From the NCBI RefSeq assembly GCF_002706425.1, contig NZ_CP017713.1, forward strand, positions 2,790,001 to 2,854,000: 64,000 nucleotides of DNA, given 5' to 3'. This document shows positions 9,218 to 19,570 of this stretch, one piece after another. The notes below the pieces were generated by a model. The model worked only from the letters and a program-made list of their open reading frames with translations, made no database searches and was not told the DNA's origin. Source of the DNA: Loigolactobacillus coryniformis subsp. coryniformis KCTC 3167 = DSM 20001 (GTDB lineage: Bacteria; Bacillota; Bacilli; Lactobacillales; Lactobacillaceae). Numbering within the stretch: the stretch's first letter is position 1; every line of letters begins with the position of its first letter. The translations under genes were made by a program, and so were the position numbers.

Positions 9218-10954
9218 CTAGTCCTCCTTTGCCTTCTGGGTCGCGTAGATTTGTCGATAAACTTCCGAGTTTGCTACTAGTTCCTTATGGTTACCGACAG
9301 CTACTAAACGACCTTCATCCAGTACCAAAATTTTATCCGCGTGGACCACTGATGAGATCTTTTGCGCAATAATGATCATCGTGGTACCACTAAGTTCGCG
9401 GTTAAAGGCGTCCTGAACTAGTTTTTCTGAACGCGCATCTAACGCGGACGTTGAATCATCTAAAATCAAAACCTTCGGCTGCTTAATGATGCCACGGGTG
9501 ATCGACAAGCGTTGCTTTTGGCCACCGGAGAAGTTATTACCCCGTTCTTCAACCTCAGCGTTATACCGCTCCGGTAAACGATCAATAAATTCAGCTGCTT
9601 GGGCGATTTTAGCGGCACGATCCATATCAGTCGTATCCGCATCCTGTTTCCCTTGCTTCAAATTACCAGCGATCGTCCCGGAAAAGAGGATCGCTTTTTG
9701 CAAGACGATTGAGATCGTCTTTTTCAATGTTCCCTGCGATACTTGACGAATATCCTTACCGCCGACTTTGACTGTGCCTTCAGTCGGATCAAACAAGCGG
9801 GGAATCAATTGGGCTAAGGTTGATTTGCCGGCCCCAGTTGCGCCGACAATACCAACCATCTGGCCTGGTTCGATTTTAAAACTGATATCCTTCAACGTTG
9901 GTTTTTCATCGTTAGGATAAGCAAAGGTCACTTGGTCAAACTCAACAGTACCGTCAAGCTCCTCATCGGTAGTTGTTGTAAAGTGCATCGACGTTTCCGC
10001 ATCCAAAACTTCGCGGATCCGGCCCATTGAAACAAAGCCCCGAGAAGCAAACATCGACATCATCCCACCCATAATAATGGCGAACATAATTTGCATCATG
10101 TACTGAATAAATGACATAATACCGCCTAATTGATCCTGAGCAACTGATGGCGATTTAGTGATAAAAGTTGATACCAACATAATTGCAGCAAAAATTGCTA
10201 ATTGCGAAATAATCATAAACGCCGGAATCATCGTCGAGAACGTATAGCCAACTGCCAAATTATGTCCCAACAGATCATCAGATTCTTTATCGAATTTTTT
10301 AGCCTGATTCTTTTCTTGGACGAAGGATTTCACCACTCGAGCACCACGCAAATTATCACGAGCGATCGCATTGATTCGGTCCATCAACTTCTGAAAAGCC
10401 CCAAAATGTGGACCCATTGAGCGCATCGACAGCCCAGTGACGACCACGATCAAAACGACCATCACAATAATGATCCACCACAGTTGTGGTAAGGTAATGA
10501 TCGATAGAATAAATGCACCAATGAATAATAGCGGTACGCGAATCAATACTTGGAAAATCATCATCATCAACGTTTGGATCTGGTTGATATCGTTGGTCAT
10601 GCGCACAACTAAATTAGCTGAATTGAATTTCTCAATATCCGCGTACGCGAATGTTTGGATCTTACGAAAAGTCATTTCCCGCAAATCGGCTGACACAACT
10701 TGCGCCAACTTAGCCGCAGTGATCGTATTTAAAATCGAGCCAACTAAGCCGATCACAGCGATCACGATCAATGCGATCCCGTAATTACTGATCTTATCGA
10801 CCTTCCCCGCCGTTGTCAGCGTTGTATCGGCCATTACACTTAATATGCGTTTCATATAACTTGGCTGCCATAATGCCGCACCGACTTGCAAAAGCATGGT
10901 CAACAATGCTGCAATGACCAGCGCTTTGTACTTGCCAATTGCCTTGATCATCAT
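9218..10954 (-). CDS. ABC exporter half-transporter, LmrC-like (degenerate catalytic residues)
   Basis: First gene of the exporter operon, 578 residues, with an N-terminal six-helix membrane domain and a C-terminal ATPase. Walker [10 protein letters not shown] starts at 371, and the signature FSGGQ is normal. Walker B ends in Asp-Asp, with Asp500 where catalytic Glu is expected, and the H-loop histidine is replaced by Gln531. These are the substitutions of the degenerate partner in LmrC-like subunits, and they complement the altered signature in the following gene. I chose ATG 10954 (ATG ATG) because a run of six G residues (GGGGGGA) lies 7 bases upstream; the frame to 10984 lacks a site. A promoter with a palindromic operator lies directly upstream. 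Confidence 0.85.
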   Translation of the reverse strand: MMIKAIGKYKALVIAALLTMLLQVGAALWQPSYMKRILSVMADTTLTTAGKVDKISNYGIALIVIAVIGLVGSILNTITAAKLAQVVSADLREMTFRKIQTFAYADIEKFNSANLVVRMTNDINQIQTLMMMIFQVLIRVPLLFIGAFILSIITLPQLWWIIIVMVVLIVVVTGLSMRSMGPHFGAFQKLMDRINAIARDNLRGARVVKSFVQEKNQAKKFDKESDDLLGHNLAVGYTFSTMIPAFMIISQLAIFAAIMLVSTFITKSPSVAQDQLGGIMSFIQYMMQIMFAIIMGGMMSMFASRGFVSMGRIREVLDAETSMHFTTTTDEELDGTVEFDQVTFAYPNDEKPTLKDISFKIEPGQMVGIVGATGAGKSTLAQLIPRLFDPTEGTVKVGGKDIRQVSQGTLKKTISIVLQKAILFSGTIAGNLKQGKQDADTTDMDRAAKIAQAAEFIDRLPERYNAEVEERGNNFSGGQKQRLSITRGIIKQPKVLILDDSTSALDARSEKLVQDAFNRELSGTTMIIIAQKISSVVHADKILVLDEGRLVAVGNHKELVANSEVYRQIYATQKAKED

Positions 10955-11001
10955 ATAAGTATCCCCCCATGTACAATTTGTCATAATTTCGGTTATAATA
11001 A

Positions 11002-11030
11002 ATTAGTGCTCCAACACTGTTGGATACCAA
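11002..11030 (-). promoter_or_regulatory. Exporter promoter with TetR-type palindromic operator in the spacer
   Basis: Minus-strand -35 TTGGTA (11025-11030) and -10 ACTAAT (11002-11007) are 17 bases apart. The spacer holds a perfect 15-base palindrome, TCCAACA-C-TGTTGGA (11010-11024). A repressor bound here would block RNA polymerase. The divergent TetR gene starts about 130 bases away and is the obvious candidate. Confidence 0.6.
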
Positions 11031-11150
11031 AATAAAAAAATCGCTTTGCAAAACAAAACGGTTTTAATTGTATCAAAAGTTAATGGATAAAACAATATTA
11101 TTTTTTAAAATTTGAGAAGCTATTCAAATAAAAATGGAGGCTTGAAATCA

Positions 11151-11810
11151 ATGGCAAATCGTAAAATTGATCGGGAGCAGATCATTGCACAAGCCTTGAA
11201 GACTTTGGGTAATACACATTCCTTCACCGACTTTTCGCTGCGCAAAGTGGCTGCCGATCTACACGTTGATGTTTCAACGCTTTACTGGCATTTTAAAAAC
11301 AAACAAGATATTTTACAGGCTATGGCTGAAGCGGTGATCGAACACGTTGAGCTTCCCGATACGCAGCTAGAATGGACTGTGCAGCTCAAACAATTATTCA
11401 GTAACATCTTTGACGTTTATGAACGTTACCCATTGGCAGCCGTTCTAATGGTTGAAACGATACCGTCTGCACTAGTACGACTACACTTGATCGACCACAC
11501 GATCGGAATCATCACCACCGCTGGCATCAACGAGCAAACCGCCAACATCGCCGTCACTTCGATTGATTTCTTACTAACCGGCTTAATGATCGACTTATCG
11601 ATTGAAAATCGCTTCCGCCAGCAGATCACAACTCAACAAGATCCAGGCTTAGCCGAACACGTCAAAAAAATTCATGCACAAGCGCAAAGTCATCATTTAG
11701 AACACATGCAAGCCTCAATTAAAATGCGCAACCAATTGTCCGCTAAACAACAGTTTGAAAAGGGCTTGGATTTGATTATTGCTGGATTGCAGCAGTATTT
11801 AGCTGAATAA
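11151..11810 (+). CDS. TetR-family repressor (likely controls the ABC exporter)
   Basis: A 219-residue regulator. The N-terminal helix-turn-helix covers about residues 24-50 (FSLRKVAADLHVDVSTLYWHFKNK), and the C-terminal part resembles the tetracycline-repressor-type ligand domain. I chose ATG 11151 with TGGAGG at 11135-11140; the longer frame to 11112 places that site inside. It is divergent from the LmrCD-like operon, with a palindromic operator between them, so it very likely represses the exporter until an exported compound binds. The ligand is not known. Confidence 0.85.
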   Translation: MANRKIDREQIIAQALKTLGNTHSFTDFSLRKVAADLHVDVSTLYWHFKNKQDILQAMAEAVIEHVELPDTQLEWTVQLKQLFSNIFDVYERYPLAAVLMVETIPSALVRLHLIDHTIGIITTAGINEQTANIAVTSIDFLLTGLMIDLSIENRFRQQITTQQDPGLAEHVKKIHAQAQSHHLEHMQASIKMRNQLSAKQQFEKGLDLIIAGLQQYLAE

Positions 11811-11811
11811 C

Positions 11812-11843
11812 AAAAAAGAACACAATATGCTGTGTTCTTTTTT
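11812..11843. terminator. Bidirectional terminator between tetR and ilvE
   Basis: Arms AAAAAAGAACACA and TGTGTTCTTTTTT around a six-base loop; serves both convergent genes. Confidence 0.85.
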
Positions 11844-11853
11844 CGACTTCATA

Positions 11854-12888
11854 TTAGTCAACGTCAACTTTTTGGATCCAGCCTTCTGGCGCTTCAACAT
11901 CACCGAATTGGATACCAGTCAATGTATCATACAATTCTTTAGTTACAGGACCAACTTCAGTTTCAGAGTAGAAGACATGTTTGTTACCTTCATGAGTCAC
12001 ACTGCCGATTGGTGAAATAACGGCAGCGGTCCCGCAGGCACCAGCTTCCTTGAAACGATCGAATTGGTCAACGTAAACGTCGCCTTGTTCAGTACCTAAG
12101 CCTAAACGTTCCTTAGCTAAATACAATAAGGAGAATTTAGTGATCGATGGCAAGATCGATGGTGATTTTGGTGTCACGAACACGTTGTCTTTAGTAATGC
12201 CGAAGAAGTTAGCAGAACCGACTTCTTCAACTTTACGATGAGAAACTGGATCAAGGTAGATACAGTCACTATAGCCATTTTCATGCGCATATTGGCCGGG
12301 GAACAAGCTAGCTGCATAGTTACCGCCGACTTTGTTAGCACCAGTCCCTTTGTGCGCGGCACGATCATATTCGGAAGTAATAAATGCTGTTGGAGTTAAG
12401 CCACCCTTGAAGTAGTTACCAACTGGCATGGCGAAGATCGAGAAAATATATTCTTTAGCGGGATGAACACCAATGTTACCGCCGACACCAACCATGTAAG
12501 GCCGCAAATATAAAGTCCCACCGTTACCGTAAGCAGGTACGAAATCTTTATTCGCTTTAACGACTTGCTTAACCGCGTCAACAAATTTATCTTCTGGGAA
12601 AGTCGGCATCAGTAGACGTTCACAGGATTTAGCCATCCGTTTGGCGTTTTCGTCAGGTCGGAATAAATTGATGCTACCGTCTTTAGTCCGGTAAGCTTTT
12701 AAGCCTTCAAACGAACCTTGACCATAATGGAGAATCGTTGAACCTTCACTGATATGGATGTTGGGGTCATCAGTTAAACCTGCTTCTTGCCACTGGCCGT
12801 CACGATAATACGCGCGGAAACGGAATGGCAGGTCCATATAATCGAACCCTAAATTATCAAAATCAACTTCACTTGCTTTAACTGACAT
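11854..12888 (-). CDS. ilvE: Branched-chain amino acid aminotransferase
   Basis: PLP enzyme of fold type IV, 344 residues. It interconverts Ile, Val and Leu with their 2-keto acids using glutamate/2-oxoglutarate, the last step of synthesis and first of catabolism. Family blocks seen are YGQGSFEGLKAYR near the N-terminus, the PLP lysine in GANKVGGNYAAS, and EVGSANFFG. The ribosome site AGGGGGA precedes ATG 12888. It has its own promoter (12946-12974) and no T-box leader, so it is probably transcribed apart from the ilvBN genes. It is divergent from ridA. Confidence 0.95.
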   Translation of the reverse strand: MSVKASEVDFDNLGFDYMDLPFRFRAYYRDGQWQEAGLTDDPNIHISEGSTILHYGQGSFEGLKAYRTKDGSINLFRPDENAKRMAKSCERLLMPTFPEDKFVDAVKQVVKANKDFVPAYGNGGTLYLRPYMVGVGGNIGVHPAKEYIFSIFAMPVGNYFKGGLTPTAFITSEYDRAAHKGTGANKVGGNYAASLFPGQYAHENGYSDCIYLDPVSHRKVEEVGSANFFGITKDNVFVTPKSPSILPSITKFSLLYLAKERLGLGTEQGDVYVDQFDRFKEAGACGTAAVISPIGSVTHEGNKHVFYSETEVGPVTKELYDTLTGIQFGDVEAPEGWIQKVDVD

Positions 12889-12945
12889 GATGTTTCCCCC
12901 TTAAAATTACAAAACGATTATTTTTATTATTTAATTTTAATATTA

Positions 12946-12974
12946 AGTGTAGTAACCTACCGTCACTTTGTCAA
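12946..12974 (-). promoter_or_regulatory. Promoter of ilvE
   Basis: Consensus -35 TTGACA (complement 12969-12974), 17-base spacer, -10 TACACT (complement 12946-12951). Confidence 0.65.
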
Positions 12975-13027
12975 CCTTGTTTCTGAAATTCATAATTAAA
13001 GTCGGCAATTTAAGTATCATAATTACA

Positions 13028-13056
13028 TTTACTTTAAGCTTAATCTCACGTATGAT
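13028..13056 (+). promoter_or_regulatory. Promoter of ridA
   Basis: TTTACT at 13028-13033, 17-base spacer, TATGAT at 13051-13056. Confidence 0.5.
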
Positions 13057-13134
13057 AAAAGTAGCGAGTGCGCAGATCGGCTTTGTTAGTTCGATTTACA
13101 CTACCGGCTAATTTCTTATTGAGGTGAAGTTTTT

Positions 13135-13518
13135 ATGAAAAAAGTAATTGCAACAACCAAGGCACCGGCAGCATTAGGACCTTATTCACAAGCTGTCCTC
13201 GTTGACAGCACACTATATGGTTCCGGCCAAGTTGGTATTGATCCTGCCAGCGGTAAATTAGTTGGTGCGGGCATTGAAGCCCAAACCAAACAAGTTTTGG
13301 CGAATATCAGCCAAGTTTTAGCTGCTGCCGACATGACTTTTGCCGATATTGTTAAAACAACGATCTTCCTTGATGATGTCACCACTTTTGCCCAAGTCAA
13401 CGACTTGTACGCTGCCGCTTTCACGGATGCCGCTACTTTACCAGCACGTTCAACAGTTGAAGTTGCTAAATTACCTGCCGGTGCACTGATCGAGATCGAA
13501 TACATTGCCAGCAAATAA
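13135..13518 (+). CDS. ridA: RidA-family 2-iminobutanoate/2-iminopropanoate deaminase
   Basis: Small trimeric enzyme (127 residues) that hydrolyses reactive enamine/imine intermediates released by PLP enzymes such as threonine dehydratase. The family pattern is clear: TTKAPAALGPYSQAV at the N-terminus, YGSGQVGIDP, and the substrate-binding arginine in PARSTVEVAKLP near residue 105. It lies in the branched-chain island, between ilvE and ilvA, where IlvA would generate its substrate 2-iminobutanoate. The ribosome site GAGGTGAAG precedes ATG 13135. Confidence 0.95.
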   Translation: MKKVIATTKAPAALGPYSQAVLVDSTLYGSGQVGIDPASGKLVGAGIEAQTKQVLANISQVLAAADMTFADIVKTTIFLDDVTTFAQVNDLYAAAFTDAATLPARSTVEVAKLPAGALIEIEYIASK

Positions 13519-13520
13519 GT

Positions 13521-13554
13521 AAAACGCGCACCGTAAACGGGTTGCGCGTTTTTT
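13521..13554. terminator. Bidirectional terminator after ridA
   Basis: Arms AAAACGCGCA and TGCGCGTTTT with an inner CCGT/ACGG pair, followed by T residues; shared with the convergent ABC ATPase gene. Confidence 0.8.
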
Positions 13555-13556
13555 CG

Positions 13557-14339
13557 TCAACGTGGGTAAACCGCCAATCGTTGTTCACTTAAGGCTGCCG
13601 TCTGGATCGGCGCCGGATAAAAATCGGACAAAACAGCTTCAGTCAATAAGTCAGTCCGCTTGCCTTGGCGAATTACTTGTCCATCGCGCAATAACATCAC
13701 ATTTTGAAAACAAGGTAATAGCTCTTCGGTGTAGTGTGAAACAAACAACAACGCCGGGCTATCCGGTGCTTCAGCTAGCTTAGCCACGCGCTGTAATAAC
13801 CGCTCACGAGCAAAAAGATCTAACCCATTACATGGTTCATCAAGGATCAATAGTTGCGGTCGCGCCATTAATGCCCGTGCAATCAACACCGTCTGCCGCT
13901 CACCTTGCGATAGCACCTGATATCGTTTGCCGATCAGCTCAGCGCCACCCATTTGCCGTAGAATCTGCTTGGCTTGTTCAACATCCGCTTGCGTATATTT
14001 TTCGTAAACACCAATACTGGCAAATTTGCCCGATAAGACAATTTTTTCTACCCGATCGCCAACGTGCAGCGCATCCTGTAAGGCCGTGCTGACCCAACCA
14101 ATTTTTCGTTGTAACTCAGGGATCGAGGTATGACCAAAAACACCGCCGAGCACTTCTAAACGACCAGTTGTTGGCCATAGATCACCGTGGATCATTTTGA
14201 GTAACGTGGTCTTACCGGCACCATTTAAGCCGAGAATCGCCCAATTTTCCTTGACGTGGGTTGTCCAATTGATGTTCTTTAAAATTGTCCGCTCGCCACG
14301 CTCCAAGGTTACATTTTGAAAATCTAAAATCTTTGTCAT
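13557..14339 (-). CDS. Stand-alone ABC ATPase (YlmA-like)
   Basis: A 260-residue ATP-binding protein with a single ATPase domain: Walker A GLNGAGKT (about residue 38), signature LSQGERQ, and Walker B LLILDEP. No permease gene adjoins it. Proteins of this layout resemble the YlmA/ModF-like group, whose partners or targets are poorly known. I chose ATG 14339 because GGAGGTGTGGT lies directly before it; the frame to 14363 would contain that site. The gene sits between ridA and ilvA on the ilv strand, but nothing links it functionally to that pathway. Confidence 0.8.
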   Translation of the reverse strand: MTKILDFQNVTLERGERTILKNINWTTHVKENWAILGLNGAGKTTLLKMIHGDLWPTTGRLEVLGGVFGHTSIPELQRKIGWVSTALQDALHVGDRVEKIVLSGKFASIGVYEKYTQADVEQAKQILRQMGGAELIGKRYQVLSQGERQTVLIARALMARPQLLILDEPCNGLDLFARERLLQRVAKLAEAPDSPALLFVSHYTEELLPCFQNVMLLRDGQVIRQGKRTDLLTEAVLSDFYPAPIQTAALSEQRLAVYPR

Positions 14340-14419
14340 ACCACACCTCCAGCTGCTACACAAACAAACCTCATTTTCTGGCGGAAACGTAATCTGAGCG
14401 TTTTTTAATACACGCTGCC

Positions 14420-15694
14420 TTAAACCATCATCGTGTACAGCATCTGATTGTCCTTTAAATTAATGTACCGTGGATCAAACTGTGACAAGCGTTCCAGTAA
14501 ACCTGGTAATGTAGCCCGATCTCCTAAACGTACGCCAATCAAAACTGGTCCTTCACCGCGATTAACTTTTTTAGTGTACTCAAATTTCGTGATATCATCG
14601 TCGGGGCTAAGAATTTCATTGACCACTTCGCGTAAAGCGCCAGGCCGTTGCGGAAAATTGACGATGAAGTAGTGTTGGTACCCTTCAAAAATCAATGAAC
14701 GCTCTTCGATTTCTTGCATCCGATTAATGTCGTTATTACCACCACTGACGACGCAGACGACTGTTTTACCAGCAATTTGCTCTTGTTGTGCCGCTAAAGC
14801 CGCTACACTTAAAGCGCCGGCTGGTTCCGCGACGATGGCTTCCTTGCTGTACAAGTCTAAAATAGCGCTACATACTTGGCCTTCTGGTACGGCGATCACG
14901 TCATCAACGTATTCTTTCACATTGGCGTAAGTTAGCGCGCCAACTTTTTTCACCGCCGCGCCATCGACAAATTTATCCATTTCGCGCAACGCGATCGGCC
15001 CACCAGTTGCCAAAGCTGCTTTCATTGAGGCCGCACCAGCTGGCTCGACACCAACAACTTTAGTTGCGGGGTTGGTGCCTTTAACGTAAGCGGCCACACC
15101 ACTGATCAGGCCACCACCACCAATTGCCGCAAACATATAGTCAACGTTGATTCCAGCTTTAGCCGCGTCAGCCAGCGTTTCTACCGCCAACGTCCCTTGA
15201 CCAGCCATCGTCCGTTTATCATTAAATGGGGCAATAAACGTTTGCTCATTTTCTTTGCAAAAAGCTTCCGCAGCCGCTGCGGCCGCATCAAAAGTGTCAC
15301 CAACTAATTTGATCGTCACATCATCGCCGCCAAAAAAGCTGACTTGACTGACCTTTTGCTTGGGTGTCGTCACCGGCATAAAAATTGTTGCTGGTACTTG
15401 CATTTGATGACAGGTCCACGCCACGCCTTGGGCATGGTTACCGGCACTAGCACAGACCACGCCACGTTGGCGTTGTTCGGCCGGTGTATCGGCGATTGCA
15501 TAGTAAGCGCCGCGAATTTTAAATGAGCGGACACTCTGCAAATCTTCCCGTTTTAAGTAAACTTGACAGTGATATTTTTGTGATAAATAAACATCGTATT
15601 GTAGCGGCGTGTGGCGAATAATCGGCCGCAACACCTCATAAGCTTTGTCGACGTCGGTTTTAGTAAGTAATGCGGATTGTTGCATGACGACCAT
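14420..15694 (-). CDS. ilvA: Threonine dehydratase (threonine ammonia-lyase), biosynthetic type
   Basis: PLP enzyme making 2-oxobutanoate and ammonia from threonine, the first step to isoleucine. The Schiff-base lysine is in VRSFKIRGAYYA (about residue 59), the glycine-rich phosphate loop is GGGGLISG, and VVCVVSGGNND is the second PLP-binding stretch. A C-terminal ACT-like regulatory domain follows, with YQHYFIVNFPQRPGALREV near residue 340, so feedback by isoleucine is expected. It is 424 residues long, the usual length for the single-ACT form. AAGGGATG precedes ATG 15694. It lies downstream of ilvC behind a terminator, so read-through or a separate promoter drives it. Confidence 0.93.
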   Translation of the reverse strand: MVVMQQSALLTKTDVDKAYEVLRPIIRHTPLQYDVYLSQKYHCQVYLKREDLQSVRSFKIRGAYYAIADTPAEQRQRGVVCASAGNHAQGVAWTCHQMQVPATIFMPVTTPKQKVSQVSFFGGDDVTIKLVGDTFDAAAAAAEAFCKENEQTFIAPFNDKRTMAGQGTLAVETLADAAKAGINVDYMFAAIGGGGLISGVAAYVKGTNPATKVVGVEPAGAASMKAALATGGPIALREMDKFVDGAAVKKVGALTYANVKEYVDDVIAVPEGQVCSAILDLYSKEAIVAEPAGALSVAALAAQQEQIAGKTVVCVVSGGNNDINRMQEIEERSLIFEGYQHYFIVNFPQRPGALREVVNEILSPDDDITKFEYTKKVNRGEGPVLIGVRLGDRATLPGLLERLSQFDPRYINLKDNQMLYTMMV

Positions 15695-15782
15695 CTAGTC
15701 ACATCCCTTCAATTTTTTAAGAGTATCGTCTCAATTATGTGTGTAAATATATTTCGCCGTTAGCTACCGGCGATATGTAAAG

Positions 15783-15815
15783 AAAAAGAGTCAGGGACCA
15801 AGTTACCCTCGACTC
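15783..15815 (-). terminator. Terminator after ilvC
   Basis: Minus-strand hairpin GAGTC-GAGGG/CCCT-GACTC followed by TTTTTC. It separates ilvC from ilvA. No T-box motif lies in front of it. Confidence 0.7.
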
Positions 15816-15936
15816 ATTTTCCGGTGATCTTGTTTAAGGCGTCTGGAAAGCTACTTTTGGGGCTAAAACGTGGCATTAATTTCCAAACACATTTTAGGCT
15901 ATGAGTATTGTTTAAGTGTTGAATCGATATTCCTGA

Positions 15937-17031
<1,095 letters not shown>

Positions 17032-17142
17032 CTATATAATAGGAAGAATTGAAAATTGTGACCTACATTAATCAAACTTTTTTGAGATAGTGTGTGGGAT
17101 TGAACGTGATTATTGAACGGTTCACTCACTTTTGATAGCGGA

Positions 17143-17258
17143 AACGTGTTCCAAAGGGCAACTTCTTCCATATAGCTACGCTTGCCGAACACTCCACTAC
17201 GTGTAGCTTATCGTCAAGCTAGGCTATATTCCAGAAGTTAAGCGCCCTTTGTCACACT
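17143..17258 (+). repeat. Long-hairpin intergenic repeat, copy A
   Basis: A 116-base imperfect palindrome between ilvC and ilvN. Paired arms are AAAGGGC/GCCCTTT (17153-17159 with 17244-17250), AACTTCT/AGAAGTT (17160-17166 with 17233-17239) and ATATAGC/GCTATAT (17170-17176 with 17223-17229). Copy B at 20294-20410 is the same length and orientation, with point differences. Copy C at 29778-29850 is a shorter inverted relative. Confidence 0.8.
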
Positions 17259-17741
17259 CTATCCTTCTGCTCTGGTAAAGCCTGCAACCCCGGTGCGTAC
17301 GACTTGGGTAACGCCGTACGGTTGGACTACGCGGAGTAGTGCGTTGACTTTCTCGCGCGATCCGGTGATTTGGATCATTAGTGAATCTAGTGCGACATCG
17401 ACGACATCGGCACGAAATGGTTGGACCATCGCGAACAACTCCGCCCGTTTGTTCGTTGCGGCGTTGACGCGGATCAGCGCCAACTCGCGCTCGATGTGTG
17501 GTTGTTCCGTAATATCGTGGATCTCCAACACATCGATCTGCTTATTTAACTGGGCAACTAATTGCTTAGCCGCCGCGGTGTCATCTAAATAGATGACTGC
17601 AGTCACCCGCGAAGCACTTTTATCGCCAACTGGACTAATTGAAATACTGTCAATATTGACTTGACGCCGAGTCAGCGTCCCAGTAAAGCGATTCAGCACT
17701 CCCGGGTTATTACTCAAGAGACAAGTAAGTACCCGTCGCAT
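17259..17741 (-). CDS. ilvN: Acetolactate synthase small (regulatory) subunit
   Basis: A 160-residue regulatory subunit with an N-terminal ACT domain (RRVLTCLLSNNPGVLNRFTG) and a C-terminal half (ERELALIRVNA). It binds valine or other branched-chain end products and activates and inhibits IlvB. Its ATG follows the ilvB stop codon directly (TAG at 17742-17744), with GGAGAGTGATTAG as ribosome site, so the two are translationally coupled. The gene ends at copy A of the hairpin repeat. Confidence 0.95.
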   Translation of the reverse strand: MRRVLTCLLSNNPGVLNRFTGTLTRRQVNIDSISISPVGDKSASRVTAVIYLDDTAAAKQLVAQLNKQIDVLEIHDITEQPHIERELALIRVNAATNKRAELFAMVQPFRADVVDVALDSLMIQITGSREKVNALLRVVQPYGVTQVVRTGVAGFTRAEG

Positions 17742-19442
17742 CTAATCACTCTCCATCATTTCATTATTAGCGCTGCCTGGCGCGATCATCGGCATTACGG
17801 GTTCCAAAGCTGGAATCGCAACTTCGATCAGTGCGGCATGTGGTGCTGCAAATGCTTTGGCCAAATCGGCCGCCACTGTTTGTGGATCAGTGAGATGATG
17901 TGCTGCCAAACCATACGCTTCAGCCAACTTCATGAAGTTAGGCTGATGTTCAAACATCGTTTGTGAACGCCGCTGATCATAGAATAGATCCTGCCACTGT
18001 CGGACCATACCTAAAGTGTGGTTATTTAATAGTACAATTTTGATATCCAAGTCATAAGTTGCGATAACTTCTAGCTCTTCACTAGTCATTTGGATACCGC
18101 CATCACCGATAAATAACACCACTGGTTTATCCGGCGCAGCTAGTTTGGCGCCGATCGCTGCAGGTAAGCCAAAGCCCATCGTGCCTAGGCCGCCGCTGGT
18201 GATCAATTGGTGCTGATGTTTAAACGGATAATACTGTGCTGCCCACATTTGGTTCTGGCCGACATCGGTAACCACATACGCATCGCCATGCGTTAGCTCT
18301 CCCACTAACTCAACAACTTGTTGTGGCTTGATCTCGGTAGCACTCTTTTGATAATGCATTGGATGTTGGCTCTGCCATTCCTGCAACTGTTGGTGCCAAG
18401 CGCTGACTTCTGGTCGTGTTGCTGAACTACGCAGCATCAACTTCAAAACAGCTTTGGCATCGCCCACTAGTTGGTAAGTGGTGGCGATCACTTTATCCAT
18501 TTCTGCAGCATCAATATCGATATGCGCGATCGTTGCGTGTGGTGCAAATCGCTGTGGCGCCGTGGCTAAACGATCATCAAACCGCGAGCCGACATTGATC
18601 AGCAGGTCACACTCGGAAAGTGCCATATTAGCTGCATAAGTACCGTGCATACCGCCCATACCCAAGAACATTGGATCGTTGGTTGGCATAACTCCAAGTC
18701 CAAGCAGTGTAGCCACGACTGGCACTTGGTAACGCTGCGCGAAACGTTGCACTTCCGTTTGCGCTGCGGCGGCGTGAACGCCGTTGCCGACTAATAATAC
18801 TGGTTTGTGCGCCTGGCTTAAAGCCTGCATTAGCTGTGCGACCCGGTGCTTATCAACGGTTGGTGCTGGTTGATATTGCGGTAAATTAACTTGCTCTGGA
18901 AACGGTGCGTTCGTCGTTTGATTGGCGATATTCTTAGGTAGATCGATCAACACTGGTCCTTTGCGACCAGTTGAAGCAACGTAGAACGCTTCATTAATAA
19001 TTCGCGGTAAATCACGCACATCGTGGACCTGATAATTATTTTTGGTGATCGAAGCCGTCATACTGAGAATATCCGCTTCTTGGAATGCATCACTGCCAAT
19101 GGCTTGAGTACCGACTTGGCCGGTAAAAACAACCAAAGGTATTGAATCCATCATCGCATCCGCAATTCCGGTGATCGCATTGGTTGCACCTGGACCGCTA
19201 GTAACAAAAACGACACCAGGTTTGCCGGTTGCTTTAGCATAACCTTCGGCAGCGTGAGCAGCAGCCTGCTCATGCCGGACAAGAATATGACGGAACTTTT
19301 GCCGATAAACGGCATCGTACAATGGGAGGACTGCGCCACCCGGATAGCCGAAAATCATTTCGACATTTTGTGCAGTTAATGTATCAAGCAATAATTCAGC
19401 GCCATTACGTACTGGCATGGGCTGTTCTTCTGGTGCTTGCAT
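17742..19442 (-). CDS. ilvB: Acetolactate synthase large (catalytic) subunit
   Basis: Thiamine-diphosphate and FAD enzyme joining two pyruvates, or pyruvate with 2-oxobutanoate. It is 566 residues long. YPGGAVLPLYDA and the catalytic glutamate in RHEQAAAHAAEGYA lie in the N-terminal domain; the ThDP motif runs from GDGGIQM to LLNNH in the C-terminal domain. The presence of ilvN and this motif set mark it as the anabolic enzyme, not the catabolic AlsS. GGAGGTGAGCAG precedes the ATG. A T-box leader of about 300 bases (19571-19876) controls the operon. Confidence 0.95.
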   Translation of the reverse strand: MQAPEEQPMPVRNGAELLLDTLTAQNVEMIFGYPGGAVLPLYDAVYRQKFRHILVRHEQAAAHAAEGYAKATGKPGVVFVTSGPGATNAITGIADAMMDSIPLVVFTGQVGTQAIGSDAFQEADILSMTASITKNNYQVHDVRDLPRIINEAFYVASTGRKGPVLIDLPKNIANQTTNAPFPEQVNLPQYQPAPTVDKHRVAQLMQALSQAHKPVLLVGNGVHAAAAQTEVQRFAQRYQVPVVATLLGLGVMPTNDPMFLGMGGMHGTYAANMALSECDLLINVGSRFDDRLATAPQRFAPHATIAHIDIDAAEMDKVIATTYQLVGDAKAVLKLMLRSSATRPEVSAWHQQLQEWQSQHPMHYQKSATEIKPQQVVELVGELTHGDAYVVTDVGQNQMWAAQYYPFKHQHQLITSGGLGTMGFGLPAAIGAKLAAPDKPVVLFIGDGGIQMTSEELEVIATYDLDIKIVLLNNHTLGMVRQWQDLFYDQRRSQTMFEHQPNFMKLAEAYGLAAHHLTDPQTVAADLAKAFAAPHAALIEVAIPALEPVMPMIAPGSANNEMMESD

Positions 19443-19570
19443 CTGCTCACCTCCGTTTTGATTAAAATACGATTAGATTTTATGTAAGTTACTTTACTCT
19501 TTTTATTAATAATGTCAACTGCTTTTTGAAATTTTTTTGAAACTGTTTTTAGCTAGCGGTTTAGGGTATA

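Noticed and set aside
10794-11051. 85-residue minus-strand frame across the exporter promoter
   Set aside because: Overlaps the first codons of the ABC gene in another frame and covers the promoter and operator.
15695-15936. A third T-box before ilvA
   Set aside because: There is a terminator hairpin but no AGGTGGTACCGCG-type T-box or Stem I; it reads as the plain ilvC terminator.
17046-17062. CodY-like half site before ilvC
   Set aside because: Only one half of the AATTTTC-type motif is present; too weak to call in AT-rich DNA.
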